Part shown: in pieces, positions 52,142-62,504 of the stretch
Layout: every line of letters begins with the position of its first letter
Position numbering within the stretch: position 1 is the stretch's first letter
Assembly: GCF_030373245.1 (NCBI RefSeq)
Contig: NZ_JAUCZF010000001.1
Location: 744,001-808,000 of the forward strand
Length of the DNA stretch: 64,000 nucleotides
Reading direction: 5' to 3'
Source of the DNA: Hydrogenophaga sp.
GTDB taxonomy: Bacteria > Pseudomonadota > Gammaproteobacteria > Burkholderiales > Burkholderiaceae_C
Translations under genes and position numbers: made by a program
Notes under the pieces: model-generated
Told to the model about the DNA's origin: nothing
Databases searched by the model: none
Seen by the model: the letters and a program-made list of their open reading frames with translations, nothing else

Positions 52142-55100
52142 ATGCCACCTTCCCTTGGACACACCACGCCGGGTGAGCCGGTCAGCCACGCGCCGGTGAA
52201 CCCGCCACCAGCAGCCGCTTCGATCGACCTGGAACGCACCTGGCTGCGTGCGCTGTCGGTGGTCGCCATCGGGCTGTTTCTGCTGCTGTCCATCGGCCTG
52301 CTGGCCACGCAACGCGCTGCGGCCCTGGGCATGGCCGAAGCGCAAGCGCAACGCGAAAGCAAGCGCCTGGCGGCTGAGTTGCAAGCCTCGCTGCGGGTTG
52401 CCCGGGCCACCATGGACGTGTTGCTGGAGTCGCCCGAACCAGCGGGAGCCAACCTGATGGGTGATCACGCCCAGATGGTCAGCGCCCTGGACCTGCCATT
52501 TTCCCTTCGACAATCAGCCCAGACCAATCAACCCAGCGGCCAGTGGTGGCCTGAACTGGCCCGCCAAGAGGCCGGTGAATGGGTGGTTCCGCTGACCTGG
52601 AGACATGCTACCGAGAAGGGTGGCCAGACCCATGAGGTGCTGCTGGACCGCAAGGCTCTTCTGGACCGGTTCGCATCAGAGGGTCTGCCCAGCGGTGGCA
52701 GCATGAGCCTGTTTCGCGTCGAAGATGACGGTGCCACGACCATTCTGGCGCGGTACCCGATACTGGAACAGGATCAGGGCCGCGTGCTGCACGGCCATGT
52801 GGCCAGCGCCTTGCAACGTGGCACCAGCGGGGTCATGCAGGTGGTGGCACAGATCGACGGCGTGCACCGAATCGTAGGCTACCAGCGACTGGCCGAGGGC
52901 GCGGAGCGCCTGGCAGTGGTGTACGCCCTGCCGGTTTCAGGCGTGATGTCCACCTGGACAGCGGTGCTGCCTCTGGCGATCGCTCTGAGCTTGCTGGTGG
53001 CCGGCGCCATGGCCTACGGCGCGTGGCGCCTGGACCGGGCCATTCAACTGAGGCACCGCAGCGAGCGGCACTTCCAGACCCTGAGCGATCACCTGCCCGA
53101 TGTGGTGGTGCGATACGATCGCGATGGCCGAGTCCTCTACGCAAACCCTGCGGTGGCAAGGGTCAACGGCACATCACCGGAAGCCATGGTGGGCCGGACC
53201 ATGGAGCAGTTTGGCACCCCGCCCGAGATCGCCAGACGATGGATGGACTGCCTGGGGCGCGTCTTCGCCACCGGCGCTCCTGAAACCCTGTACTTCTCCT
53301 ACCCGGGTCCATTGGGCGAACGCCACTGGGAAGCCCAGGTCAGCCGCGAACCGGTACTGGCGGGTGAACAATCCACGGCGCTGGTGATCAGCCGCGACAT
53401 CACCGAACGCCATGAGGCCGAGGCGCGCCGCCTGGCGGCCCAGCAACTGTTTGAGTCGGTTTTTCAGGCAGCGCCCGAGGCCATGTCGCTGGCCGAATGG
53501 GACAGCGGGCGACTTCTGCTGGTCAACGACGCGTTCTGCGACCTGTTTGGACGTTCACGAGAACAGATCATCGGATTCACCTCCACCGAGCTCGGGCTCT
53601 GGCGCTCAAACGAGAACCGCCAACGCCTGTTGGTTGCCCTGGACAAGGGCGGCAAAGTGCGCAACGTCCAGGGCGAGAGCATCCGGCCGGACGGACAGGA
53701 AATCCACGTGCGCTACAGCGCCGAACAGGTCGTGGTCGACGGGCAACCGCGCCTGCTGCTGATGTTTCGCGATGTGACCCAGCTTGAAGCCGACCAGCGC
53801 GCGCTGGCACGAAGCGAACTGCGTTTCCGGCTCGCGGCTTCCCATGGCCAGGTCTGGGAATGGGACTTTGGCCAGGGCTTCTTGAAGCCCAGCGACGAAT
53901 TTTTTGTGACGCTGGGCCATCCATCGCCGCCGGACGGTCAGATGGGATCGCAATTCCTGGACCTCATTCACCCAGAAGACCGGCCCCGCTTGCGCATGGT
54001 GATCCGGCGCTTCTTCAAAGGAGAGGGCGAGTACCAGCTGGAGTTCCGCGCACGCGATGCGCAAGGCCGATACCGCTGGTTTGACACCCAAGGCGGCGGC
54101 CTGCGCGATGCCAATGGTCGTGTCACCTACATGGCTGGCACCATCTTCGATGTATCCGACCGCAAGGCGGTAGAGGAGGTTCAACGCCAGACGCTGGCCC
54201 AGCTTGACACCGTGGCCAATGCATCGCAAGCGCTGTTCTGGACCACCGACATCCACAAGCGCCCCAACTGGCTGAACAAGGCATGGCTGGCGTTCACCGG
54301 CCGCGATCTGGTCAGTGAGTGCGACACCTTCTGGCTGGAGGACCTGCATCCCCTGGACCGCGAGCGATGCGCCAGTACGTTCGACGAAGCATTCGACGCC
54401 CGTGAACCGTACAACATGGAATACCGCATGCGGCGGCATGACGGCGAATACCGCTGGTTGCTGGAGCGGGGAAATCCCCGGTACGACGCCGACAACCGCT
54501 TCATCGGCTTCATTGGCTCCTGCCTGGACGTGACCGAACTCAAGCAGGCAGAGGCCGTCGCCAGTGAGCGCGGCGCGATGCTGAAACAGGTGTTCGACGT
54601 GCTGGAGGACATGCTGTTCGTGGTCGACGAGCAAGAGCGTTTCGTGCACTTTCAGGCCGGGCAGACCGACCGGCTGTACGCTCAGCCCGAGCAGTTCCTG
54701 GGTCGCACCTTCAGCGATGTCTTGCCACCCCAGCTGGTCCAGATGCAGCGCGACGCGATGGCGCGTGCACGCCTACATGGTCTGCAGGAAATGGACTACA
54801 GCCTGGAGCTGCCCATGGGTCGCCGCCACTTCAATGCCCGGCTGGCCTGGCTGGCCGAGAGCGGGCATTGCATGTTCCTGGTGCGCGATGTCACAGACCA
54901 GCAGGCTGCCCAGGCCGAGCGTGGGCGCCTGAACGAATTCGTCCTGCTCCTGTTCAGCCTGGCCAACCGCTTCATCAACTTGCCGGTACACGAGGCGGAC
55001 AACGCCATCAACGAAGCACTGGGTGACATGGGCCGCTTTGTCGACGCCGACCGTGCCTATCTGTTCGACTACGACATGGCAACAGTGACAGCGTCGAACA

Positions 55101-56209
55101 CCCACGAATGGTGTGGCGAGGGTGTCACCCCGGCGATCGACGACCTGCAGAACATTCCGTTCTCCATGATTCCCGACTGGTTCAACGAGCACAGCCACGG
55201 ACGTGTGATGTATGTTCCCGATGTCCGGGCTCTGCCGGAAGGTCCCCTGCGCGCCTTCCTGGAGCCACAAGGCATCCAGAGCCTGATGGCGCTGCCGCTG
55301 ATGCATGGTGAACAGTGCCTGGGTTTTGTGGGACTGGATTCGGTCCGCAACACCCACAACTACGGCGAGGAAGAGGCCACCTTGCTGCAGCTGTTCGCCC
55401 AGATGCTGGTGAACATCAGCCTGCGAGTGGAAGCGGAAGCCAGGATCCGCGAGCTGACTGACGGCCTCGAGCACAAGGTGGCCGAACGCACGGTGCAACT
55501 GGAGAGCAGCGTGCGACAGCTCAAGACCGTCAACCTGCAGCTCGAGTCGTTCACCTACTCGGCTTCGCATGACCTGCGCACGCCGCTGCGTGGTATCGAA
55601 GGCTTCAGTTCGCTGCTGCTGGACGAACACGCGACGCAGCTGGACGACCAGGGGCGCGACTACCTGAAACGTATTCAGAAGTCCACCCTGCACATGTCGC
55701 AGCTGATCAACGATCTGCTGGCCTATTCACGCCTGCAGCAGCTGGGCGAGCAGATGGAGCCAGTGGCGCTTGCGGACTGTGTGCGGTCCGTGGCCGCGCC
55801 GTTCCGCGACGAACTGGAGGCGCGCCATGGGGAGCTGACCGTGCGGGTCGCCGAGGACCTGAAGGTTAGGGCCAACTCCCAGGGGCTGGCCATCGTGCTG
55901 CGCAACCTGATGGACAACGCCTTGAAATTCACGCCGAAGGACGACGCGCCGCGCATCCACATCGAAGCCCGGGCCGAGGGCGATCGTGTTCTGTTGAGCA
56001 TGGGCGATCAAGGCATCGGCTTCGATATGCGTTATCACGACCGCATCTTCGGCATGTTCCAGCGGCTGCACCGGCAGGAACAGATACCGGGCACCGGAAT
56101 CGGTCTGGCACTGGTGCACAAGGCGGTGGAGCGCATGGAAGGCCGCATCTGGGCCGAAAGTGCGCCCGGGCAGGGCGCCACCTTCCACATCGAACTGCCC
56201 AACGCCTGA
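52142..56209 (+). CDS. Large membrane sensor histidine kinase with multiple PAS and a GAF domain
   Basis: A 1355-residue protein. Order: Pro-rich N-terminus; TM1 at about 36-57; periplasmic sensor of about 215 residues; TM2 at about 274-294; five PAS-like domains between about 310 and 935, with repeated ISRDITERHEAEAR/FRDVTQLEADQ/FDVSDRKAVEEV/LDVTELKQAEA/VRDVTDQQAAQAE ends; a GAF domain (about 945-1095); then the kinase core with His1143 (TYSASHDLRTPLRGIEGFSSLL), N box LRNLMDNALKFTPKD and G boxes GDQGIGFD, GTGIGLALVHKAVERM. It has no receiver and no response regulator gene nearby, so it is an orphan. Its ligand is unknown; PAS domains may bind haem, flavin or nothing. Confidence 0.93.
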   Translation: MPPSLGHTTPGEPVSHAPVNPPPAAASIDLERTWLRALSVVAIGLFLLLSIGLLATQRAAALGMAEAQAQRESKRLAAELQASLRVARATMDVLLESPEPAGANLMGDHAQMVSALDLPFSLRQSAQTNQPSGQWWPELARQEAGEWVVPLTWRHATEKGGQTHEVLLDRKALLDRFASEGLPSGGSMSLFRVEDDGATTILARYPILEQDQGRVLHGHVASALQRGTSGVMQVVAQIDGVHRIVGYQRLAEGAERLAVVYALPVSGVMSTWTAVLPLAIALSLLVAGAMAYGAWRLDRAIQLRHRSERHFQTLSDHLPDVVVRYDRDGRVLYANPAVARVNGTSPEAMVGRTMEQFGTPPEIARRWMDCLGRVFATGAPETLYFSYPGPLGERHWEAQVSREPVLAGEQSTALVISRDITERHEAEARRLAAQQLFESVFQAAPEAMSLAEWDSGRLLLVNDAFCDLFGRSREQIIGFTSTELGLWRSNENRQRLLVALDKGGKVRNVQGESIRPDGQEIHVRYSAEQVVVDGQPRLLLMFRDVTQLEADQRALARSELRFRLAASHGQVWEWDFGQGFLKPSDEFFVTLGHPSPPDGQMGSQFLDLIHPEDRPRLRMVIRRFFKGEGEYQLEFRARDAQGRYRWFDTQGGGLRDANGRVTYMAGTIFDVSDRKAVEEVQRQTLAQLDTVANASQALFWTTDIHKRPNWLNKAWLAFTGRDLVSECDTFWLEDLHPLDRERCASTFDEAFDAREPYNMEYRMRRHDGEYRWLLERGNPRYDADNRFIGFIGSCLDVTELKQAEAVASERGAMLKQVFDVLEDMLFVVDEQERFVHFQAGQTDRLYAQPEQFLGRTFSDVLPPQLVQMQRDAMARARLHGLQEMDYSLELPMGRRHFNARLAWLAESGHCMFLVRDVTDQQAAQAERGRLNEFVLLLFSLANRFINLPVHEADNAINEALGDMGRFVDADRAYLFDYDMATVTASNTHEWCGEGVTPAIDDLQNIPFSMIPDWFNEHSHGRVMYVPDVRALPEGPLRAFLEPQGIQSLMALPLMHGEQCLGFVGLDSVRNTHNYGEEEATLLQLFAQMLVNISLRVEAEARIRELTDGLEHKVAERTVQLESSVRQLKTVNLQLESFTYSASHDLRTPLRGIEGFSSLLLDEHATQLDDQGRDYLKRIQKSTLHMSQLINDLLAYSRLQQLGEQMEPVALADCVRSVAAPFRDELEARHGELTVRVAEDLKVRANSQGLAIVLRNLMDNALKFTPKDDAPRIHIEARAEGDRVLLSMGDQGIGFDMRYHDRIFGMFQRLHRQEQIPGTGIGLALVHKAVERMEGRIWAESAPGQGATFHIELPNA

Positions 56210-56264
56210 AGGCGCTTTTCCAGTTCGGCGTTGCTGAGAGGGAAATGGATCGGGCGCGCGTCGC

Positions 56265-57347
56265 TCAGGTCGTCGTCGACAGCGGCAGGTTGAGCAACAG
56301 GTTTTGAGGCTTGAGCTTGAGCAAGCCCTGCTCGTTCATGGCCAGGCCAAGGTAAACCGGCTTGCCGCTGAGGTCGGCGCGCATGTCCGCGGGGTTGTCG
56401 AAGCGCAGCCGGAAAAGGCTGATCAGCCGCTGCTGTCGCGACTCGGAGACCTCATGCCCCTGATAGAGGTCGTTGAGCAGCTGGGTGGATTCGGCGTCCA
56501 GGCCCAGGTGCCAGCGCCAGGATGCATCGTCCACCCGCGCTTCCGGCTGGATCGTCACCGCCACCCCCAAAAAGTGGCGTACCCAGCGCTCCAGCACGGA
56601 AGCCAATGCCTTCAGGCCTGAGCGCGCACGCGTCATGGTCAGGGTGAGGCCATGGGGCAGCTCGTTTTGCACCGCGTGGGTGCAGTCCAGCACGAAGTTA
56701 AAGCGCCCGGCTCCGGTGCGGCTTGCGAGGTATCGGTCCGCGTTGTCCTCGCCCAGCACCTCGATCTGCACCACAGGAAGTGTCGCGCCTCCCTGCAGCA
56801 GCAGGCGTCCCACGTTGCCCATCCCGCCGGTTTCGTTGAGCATGTCCAGCACCTCGGCATCGCCGCTGAGCACCCGACCATCCTGCACCTGTACCCGCTG
56901 GCGGCGAAACAGCAGCTCAGCTGCACGCCAGACCCAGGCGTCCGCCTCATCGGCCAGCAGGTTGCACACGATGGCCTGGACCATCAGGTCAAGAAAGAGC
57001 GGCGGCAGCTGGATCGCCCCTGCTCTGAAAAAGCCCGCATAGGCGGCCTCCAGTGAGCCCGCCTGCAAGACGGCGTCGCGCAGCTTCAAGAACAGCTGGT
57101 GGTTGGCGCGCGCGTCGGCATCCTTCACCGCACCGAGTTCGGCCGGTGTGACCTTGCGCGTTGGCCTGTGCAGGAGCAAGTCGTGGAGCGCCCGCTCCGC
57201 AGGGCAGGACTCTTCGACCAGCGCGAGTTCAGGTCGCGACAGCCAGAGCCGCCAGTAGTCGTCGGTCGGCTCCAGCCAGCCTCGGGCGTTGTGGCGCAGG
57301 AGGTCATAACCACAGGAGGTCCAGACAGAGGGTGCGGTATCAGGCAT
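56265..57347 (-). CDS. DUF6352 family protein
   Basis: A 360-residue protein from MPDTAPSVWTSCGYDLL (ATG at 57347; an in-frame TTG twelve bases upstream is possible). The N-terminus WTSCGYDLLRHNARGWLEPTDDYWRLWLSRPELALVEESC and the phrases HQLFLKLRDAVLQAGSLEAAYAGFF and LFRRQRVQVQDGRVLSGDAEVLDMLNETGGMGNVGRLL match a Burkholderiales-wide conserved hypothetical family that I recall as DUF6352. The later part has LDCTHAVQNELPHGLTLTMTRARSGLKALA. No signal peptide. Function is unknown. It faces the orphan kinase gene, and its promoter lies in a 471-base intergenic region shared with arginase. Confidence 0.78.
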   Translation of the reverse strand: MPDTAPSVWTSCGYDLLRHNARGWLEPTDDYWRLWLSRPELALVEESCPAERALHDLLLHRPTRKVTPAELGAVKDADARANHQLFLKLRDAVLQAGSLEAAYAGFFRAGAIQLPPLFLDLMVQAIVCNLLADEADAWVWRAAELLFRRQRVQVQDGRVLSGDAEVLDMLNETGGMGNVGRLLLQGGATLPVVQIEVLGEDNADRYLASRTGAGRFNFVLDCTHAVQNELPHGLTLTMTRARSGLKALASVLERWVRHFLGVAVTIQPEARVDDASWRWHLGLDAESTQLLNDLYQGHEVSESRQQRLISLFRLRFDNPADMRADLSGKPVYLGLAMNEQGLLKLKPQNLLLNLPLSTTT

Positions 57348-57818
57348 CAGGGCGTTCAAGAATGAATCCCCGATGCACAGACAACCTCACTCGGGGTACC
57401 CGATTGTCCTTCAGGGGTGCCGGACCGCCCCCAGCGGGGTCAAAGGCGCATCAGGTGTCGATCGGCGCGTGTCCTCAGGCGCGGGGTACGTCGACCCGCC
57501 CCCCCACACACGAAGCGTTGAAATGGGTGTTTGGACGGAACGTGTCCGGGGCAAGCGGGCGAAATCGATGCGCGGACAGAGTATCGCCACACAGCTTGAG
57601 CAACTCACGACCACAGGCAGATGCGCGTAACCAGATGCAGCCAGCAAACGTGCTGGGTTGACGCTGACCCGCCCTTCTGCCCTTCTGACCTTCTGCCCAG
57701 CCTGAACGCTTGGGCTGATCGCTCTGCACCACTCCTTGCGTTTGATACCGGCGAATCGGACTTCCACTATTTTCGCCGAGGCCAAGTGCTGCTGCACCGC
57801 ATCGACCACAATGGCTTC
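57348..57818. other. Long intergenic region between divergent DUF6352 and arginase genes
   Basis: No convincing gene is seen in 471 bases; short frames have no coding character. It holds three tandem copies of an 8-bp unit (CCCTTCTG, CCCTTCTG, ACCTTCTG) at 57672-57695 and an AT-richer stretch at about 57740-57780 (TTTGATA, CTATTTT) which may be the arginase promoter. No riboswitch or tRNA was recognised. Confidence 0.6.
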
Positions 57819-58751
57819 ATGCAACAGACCACTGTCCACCTGATCGGCGTGCCGACCGACATCGGCGCTGGCGCCCGAGGCGCATCCATGGGGCCCGAGG
57901 CATTGCGCGTGGCAGGACTCACGGCGGTGCTGGAGAGCCACGGCCTGCAGGTGCACGATGCGGGCAACCTGATGGGCCCGGCCAATCCCTGGCTACCCCC
58001 TGCACAGGGCTACCGGCATCTGGCCGAGGTGGTGCAGTGGAACCAGACCCTGCACGAGGCGATGCACGCCGCGCTGAGCCTGGGCCACCTGCCCATGGTG
58101 CTCGGGGGTGACCACTGCCTGGGCATCGGCTCCATCAGCGCGGTGGCGCGGCACTGCCGCGAGCAAGGCAAGCAGCTGCGCGTGCTCTGGCTCGACGCGC
58201 ACGCTGACTTCAACACCGCCGAACTCACACCCAGCGGCAATGTGCACGGCATGCCGGTGGCGGTGCTGTGCGGCCATGGACCAGCCGAACTCACAGGCAT
58301 CGGCGGGGCCACGCCGGCCATTTCACCGTCGGTGGTGCGCCAGATTGGCATCCGCAGCGTGGACGCTGGCGAAAAACGCCTGGTGCACCAGGCGGGACTG
58401 GAGGTGTTCGACATGCGCTACATCGACGAGATGGGCATGCGTCACACCATGGAGCAGGCACTGGCCGGGCTGGACGACAACACCCACCTGCACGTGAGCT
58501 TCGACGTCGACTTTCTCGACCCGGAAATCGCCCCGGGCGTGGGCACCACGGTACCGGGCGGGCCGACCTACCGCGAGGCTCAGCTCTGCATGGAAATGAT
58601 TGCCGACACCGGCCGGCTGGCCTCGATGGACGTGATGGAACTCAACCCGGCACTCGACGTGCGCAACCGCACGGCGATCCTCGCGGTGGACCTGATCGAG
58701 AGCCTTTTCGGCAAATCCACCCTGATGCGCAAAAGCGTGCCGCGCGCGTGA
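57819..58751 (+). CDS. rocF: Arginase (ureohydrolase)
   Basis: A 310-residue ureohydrolase from MQQTTVHLIGVPTDIGAGARG. Arginase splits arginine to ornithine and urea. The bimetal manganese ligands are in VLGGDHCLG (His99), WLDAHADFNTAE (Asp126, His128, Asp130) and SFDVDFLDPEIAPG. Substrate-guiding loop SGNVHGMPVAVLCG follows. The start was chosen because homology begins there; the longer frame lacks coding character upstream. It is 7 bases before a LysE-family exporter, a sensible pair for export of arginine or its product. Agmatinase is the alternative, but NVHGMPVA is arginase-like. Confidence 0.93.
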   Translation: MQQTTVHLIGVPTDIGAGARGASMGPEALRVAGLTAVLESHGLQVHDAGNLMGPANPWLPPAQGYRHLAEVVQWNQTLHEAMHAALSLGHLPMVLGGDHCLGIGSISAVARHCREQGKQLRVLWLDAHADFNTAELTPSGNVHGMPVAVLCGHGPAELTGIGGATPAISPSVVRQIGIRSVDAGEKRLVHQAGLEVFDMRYIDEMGMRHTMEQALAGLDDNTHLHVSFDVDFLDPEIAPGVGTTVPGGPTYREAQLCMEMIADTGRLASMDVMELNPALDVRNRTAILAVDLIESLFGKSTLMRKSVPRA

Positions 58752-58758
58752 GGCAAAC

Positions 58759-59391
58759 ATGGCGGTGAGCCCACATGCCTTGCTTGCCTACGCGCTGGTC
58801 GCGTGGGTGGCTGCAGCCACGCCAGGACCTGCCGTGCTGCTGGCCCTGCGCAATGGCGCCACACGCGGGTTTCGCTCTGGTCTGATGTCCACACTGGGCA
58901 ATGTCATTGGCCTGGTGCTGCTGGCGGGCGCCTCCATCCTGGGGCTGGGCGTGATGCTGCACACCCTGCCCTGGATGTTCACGCTCGTGAAGTGGGTGGG
59001 CGCGGGCTACCTGATTTACCTGGGCTGGCGCATGCTGCGGGCGCACAGCGGAGCGCAGGGCATGGGCGCATCGGGAACCGATGCCGTCCCTGCGTCTGCG
59101 TTGCGACTGTGGCGGCAGGGCCTGTGGGTCTCGATCACCAACCCCAAGGCCATTCTGTTCTTCGGCGCCTTGTTTCCCCAGTTCATCGACACCTCGCGCA
59201 CGCTCTGGCCTCAGTTTGCGCTGCTCATGGGGGTGAGCCTGTGTGCATCCACGTCCACCTTGCTGACCTACGTTTGGCTGGCATCCCGGGCGCGGCGTTG
59301 GCTAGAGCGGCCCAGCTCGGCCACCTGGATCAACCGGCTGGCGGGCAGCGTGTTCGTGGCCTTTGGTGTCGCACTCGCCGGCCTGCGCTGA
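58759..59391 (+). CDS. LysE/RhtB family amino acid exporter
   Basis: A 210-residue protein with six predicted helices. N-terminal [43 protein letters not shown] carries the LysE/RhtB signature (TPGP...). [19 protein letters not shown] and [23 protein letters not shown] are further family motifs. It starts 7 bases after arginase and is probably co-expressed; a role in exporting arginine, lysine or ornithine is likely from context, but the family also exports homoserine, threonine and other solutes. Confidence 0.92.
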   Translation: MAVSPHALLAYALVAWVAAATPGPAVLLALRNGATRGFRSGLMSTLGNVIGLVLLAGASILGLGVMLHTLPWMFTLVKWVGAGYLIYLGWRMLRAHSGAQGMGASGTDAVPASALRLWRQGLWVSITNPKAILFFGALFPQFIDTSRTLWPQFALLMGVSLCASTSTLLTYVWLASRARRWLERPSSATWINRLAGSVFVAFGVALAGLR

Positions 59392-59413
59392 GTCGGCGGC
59401 CAGTGGTCGGCTC

Positions 59414-59716
59414 TCAGGCCGACCTATCCACCAGTTCCAGATGCTCCACCACTGGTGGCTGGGCAAAGAACGGACCGACGATGGCGCGCCACTCGGCGAA
59501 GGCCGGCGACTCGCGGAAGCCCACCGTGTGGTCTTCCAGTGCCTGCCAGTAAATCATGAGGATGTAGCGACCTGGACTCTCGATGCTGCGGTTGACTTTG
59601 TAGCCCTTGAAGCCTTTGGCGTGCGCGATCACGGTGCTCGCCCCGCGGACGATGGCCACTTCAAATTCAGCGGCTCGGGCCGGGTCGATTCGGATATCGG
59701 CGTGCTCAAGAATCAT
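59414..59716 (-). CDS. Antibiotic biosynthesis monooxygenase (ABM) domain protein
   Basis: A 100-residue single ABM-domain (dimeric alpha/beta-barrel) protein. Residues match the fold: [62 protein letters not shown]-...[14 protein letters not shown], with conserved VEHLELV at the end. Such proteins act as cofactor-free oxygenases, heme degraders or just small-molecule binders. Its start lies inside the stop of the GMC oxidoreductase (4-base overlap), so the two are co-translated. Role in the GMC pathway is inferred. Confidence 0.87.
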   Translation of the reverse strand: MILEHADIRIDPARAAEFEVAIVRGASTVIAHAKGFKGYKVNRSIESPGRYILMIYWQALEDHTVGFRESPAFAEWRAIVGPFFAQPPVVEHLELVDRSA

Positions 59717-61389
59717 GCGATGGTCTCCATGGGCTGTGGGGTGGTCGGCGCGGCCGTGGCTGCTGCAGCAGCCGCACGGTCTTCCTGCATCATATCGACC
59801 GCCTTCTCGGCCATCATGATCACCGGCGCGTTGGTGTTGCCACCCACCACCTGCGGCATCACCGAGGCATCGACCACACGCAAACCGGTCACACCGTGCA
59901 CGCGCAGCCGGGCATCGACCACCGCCCCGTCATCGTGTCCCATGCGACAGGTGCCCACCGGGTGGTAAATGGTGTCGGCGTGGTTGCGGATGAATTGCTC
60001 GATCTGCGCATCGCTCTGCGCCGAGGCCGAGGCCTTGGATTCGGTGCCACCGTGGCGGGTCAACCCATCCTGATGCAGCATCTGGCGCGTGAGCTTGAAG
60101 CCGCGCACCATGCGCGCCATGTCTTCGGGGTCCTTCAGGAAGGCGGGGTCGATCAGGGGCGCCACCTGCGGGTCGGCGCTGACCAGTCGCACCGTGCCCC
60201 GGCTCTTGGGACGCAGCAGGCAGACGTGACAAGAATAGCCATGACCCAGCACCGTCTTGCGGCCGTGGTCCACCAGCTTGCCCACCACAAAGTGCCACTG
60301 CAGGTCGGGGATGGCCTCATCGGGCGCGCTCTTGATGAAACCCCCGCCTTCGGCGAAGTTGGTGGTGAGCATGCCGCGGCGCGCACGGCGCCACTCGAAG
60401 ATGCCGCGCAGCAGCTTGAGCGTGCCGGTCGCCGAGATGCCGAACAGGTCGCTCACCTTCGGCGCGTTCACCACGATCACCACGTCTGGATGGTCGTGCA
60501 GGTTGTCGCCCACTCCCGGCAATTCGTGCACCACGCTGATGCCGTGGCTGCGCAGGTGCTCGGCCGGGCCTATGCCCGAGAGCATGAGCAGCTGGGGCGA
60601 ACCGAATGCGCCCGCGCTCAGCACCACCTCGCCGCCCGGCTTGAGCTGCAGGGCCTGCAAGGCGCCCCGCCCACCTTCTGCTCGGTACTCCACGCCCTTG
60701 GCCTGACGCTGGCCGTTGTGGGTGTCAACCATCACCCGCGTGGTCAGCGCGTGGGTGATCACGGTGAGGTTGCTGCGACCCAGGTGTGGCGTAAGGTAGC
60801 CCTTGGCGGCACTCCAGCGCTCCCCATTCTTGTGGGTCACCTGGTAGGCGCCTATGCCTTCTTGGTCCGGACCGTTGAAGTCCGGGTTGTGCCGGTAGCC
60901 CGCCTGCTTGCCGGCCTGGATGAAGGCGAACAGAAACGGGTTGGGGCTGCGAAGGTCCATCACGTTGAGCGGGCCGCCCTGGCCATGCAGCGCATCGGCA
61001 CCGCGTTCGTTGTGCTCGGCACGCTTGAAGTAAGGCAGCACATCGGCGTACGACCAGCCCGGGTTGCCACGCGCCGCCCAGGCGTCGTAATCGGTCGCGT
61101 GGCCCCGGGCGTACACCATGGCATTGATGGAGCTGGAGCCACCCAGCACCTTGCCACGCGGCTGGTAGCCGCGGCGCCCGTTCAGACCCGGCTGGGGCAC
61201 CGTGTTGTAACCCCAGCCATTGAGCTCGAACTTCGCCATCACCGCCAGACCAGCCGGGCAGTGGATGAGCACGCTTTTGTCGGCCGGGCCAGCTTCCAGC
61301 AGGGCCACGCGGACTGTCGGGTCTTGCGTCAGCCGACCGGCAAGCACGCTGCCGGCCGATCCACCGCCGACAATGATGTAGTCGTACAT
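59713..61389 (-). CDS. GMC-family FAD-dependent oxidoreductase (choline dehydrogenase-like)
   Basis: A 558-residue GMC flavoprotein from [20 protein letters not shown] (FAD dinucleotide motif). Further signatures are [19 protein letters not shown] (GMC signature 1) and [19 protein letters not shown] (GMC signature 2). The active site shows [11 protein letters not shown] (catalytic His) and [20 protein letters not shown] (Asn). It oxidises an alcohol such as choline, polyethylene glycol or a fatty alcohol; the actual substrate is unknown. The long-chain alcohol option would be interesting because of the fatty acyl-CoA reductase in the same window. Divergent from the hydroxybutyryl-CoA dehydrogenase. 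Confidence 0.93.
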   Translation of the reverse strand: MYDYIIVGGGSAGSVLAGRLTQDPTVRVALLEAGPADKSVLIHCPAGLAVMAKFELNGWGYNTVPQPGLNGRRGYQPRGKVLGGSSSINAMVYARGHATDYDAWAARGNPGWSYADVLPYFKRAEHNERGADALHGQGGPLNVMDLRSPNPFLFAFIQAGKQAGYRHNPDFNGPDQEGIGAYQVTHKNGERWSAAKGYLTPHLGRSNLTVITHALTTRVMVDTHNGQRQAKGVEYRAEGGRGALQALQLKPGGEVVLSAGAFGSPQLLMLSGIGPAEHLRSHGISVVHELPGVGDNLHDHPDVVIVVNAPKVSDLFGISATGTLKLLRGIFEWRRARRGMLTTNFAEGGGFIKSAPDEAIPDLQWHFVVGKLVDHGRKTVLGHGYSCHVCLLRPKSRGTVRLVSADPQVAPLIDPAFLKDPEDMARMVRGFKLTRQMLHQDGLTRHGGTESKASASAQSDAQIEQFIRNHADTIYHPVGTCRMGHDDGAVVDARLRVHGVTGLRVVDASVMPQVVGGNTNAPVIMMAEKAVDMMQEDRAAAAAATAAPTTPQPMETIA

Positions 61390-61649
61390 GTTGGGTTGCT
61401 CCAGAGTCAGGCCTCTCCTGTCCGAGGGCTTCGGAGGCACTTGTTTTCATCTGCCGCGCACACACCCGTTTCAGGCGGGCGTCAGGACGGGCAGGACAAT
61501 CATTCTCAAGTTAGCACAGCACTTCTGGCCCCTGTAGGTGTGCCAGCCTAGAGTCGACACGTGGGCGACTGCCCCTGGGTCGGCCCTCTTGCGTGCCGCG
61601 CCACAATGCAAGCCATCCCCTCACCCGTCACCCACAGGAGCACGATTTC

Positions 61650-62504
61650 ATGAGCAACCCCATCCAGACCGTCGGCATCATCGGTTCCGGCACCATGGGC
61701 AACGGCATCGCCCAGGCCTGCGCCACCAACGGCATCCGCGTGGTGATGGTCGACATCGCCCAGACCGCCATCGACAAAGGTCTGGCCACCGTGTCGGGCA
61801 GCCTGGACCGGCTGATCAAGAAAGAGAAGATCACGGCCGCCGACAAAGCAAAGGCCCTGTCCCTGATTCAAGGCAGCACGAACTACGACGATCTCAAGGG
61901 TGCCCAGCTCGTGATCGAGGCCGCGACCGAAAACGAAGCGCTGAAGATCAAGATCCTGCAACAGCTCGACGGCGTGCTGGCCGCTGACGTGATCGTCGCC
62001 ACCAACACCAGCTCGATCAGCATCACCAAGCTGGCTGCGGCCACCCAGCGCGCCGACCGCTTCGTCGGCATGCACTTCTTCAACCCGGTGCCCATGATGG
62101 CGCTGGTGGAAATCATCCGTGGCCTGCAGACCAGCGATGCCACACACGACGCCGTGAAATCCTTGGCCGAGCGCCTGGGCAAGACGCCGATCACGGTGAA
62201 GAACGCGCCCGGCTTCGTGGTCAACCGCATCCTGGTGCCCATGATCAACGAGGCCTTTTTCGTGCTGGCCGAGGGCCTGGCCACGCCGGAAGACATCGAC
62301 GCCGGCATGAAGCTCGGCACCAACCAGCCGATCGGCCCCCTGGCCCTGGCCGACATGATTGGCCTGGACGTGTGCCTGGCGGTGATGAACGTCTACATGG
62401 CCGAGTTCAACGACAGCAAGTACCGGCCTGCGCCGTTGCTCAAAGAGATGGTGGCCGCTGGCTGGTTGGGGCGCAAGACGGGGCGCGGCGTGTATACGTA
62501 TTGA
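61650..62504 (+). CDS. 3-hydroxybutyryl-CoA dehydrogenase
   Basis: A 284-residue enzyme from MSNPIQTVGIIGSGTMGNGIAQACATNG, the NAD-binding start. It oxidises 3-hydroxybutyryl-CoA to acetoacetyl-CoA. The catalytic His lies in FVGMHFFNPVPMMALVEIIRG with Ser and Asn in NTSSISITKLA; ITVKNAPGFVVNRILVPMINEA and PIGPLALADMIGLDVCLAVM belong to the dimer domain. Length is that of single-domain HAD. It may serve butyrate/PHB or phenylacetate (paaH) metabolism. ACAGGAG stands nine bases upstream. It is followed by repeat R4. Confidence 0.95.
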   Translation: MSNPIQTVGIIGSGTMGNGIAQACATNGIRVVMVDIAQTAIDKGLATVSGSLDRLIKKEKITAADKAKALSLIQGSTNYDDLKGAQLVIEAATENEALKIKILQQLDGVLAADVIVATNTSSISITKLAAATQRADRFVGMHFFNPVPMMALVEIIRGLQTSDATHDAVKSLAERLGKTPITVKNAPGFVVNRILVPMINEAFFVLAEGLATPEDIDAGMKLGTNQPIGPLALADMIGLDVCLAVMNVYMAEFNDSKYRPAPLLKEMVAAGWLGRKTGRGVYTY

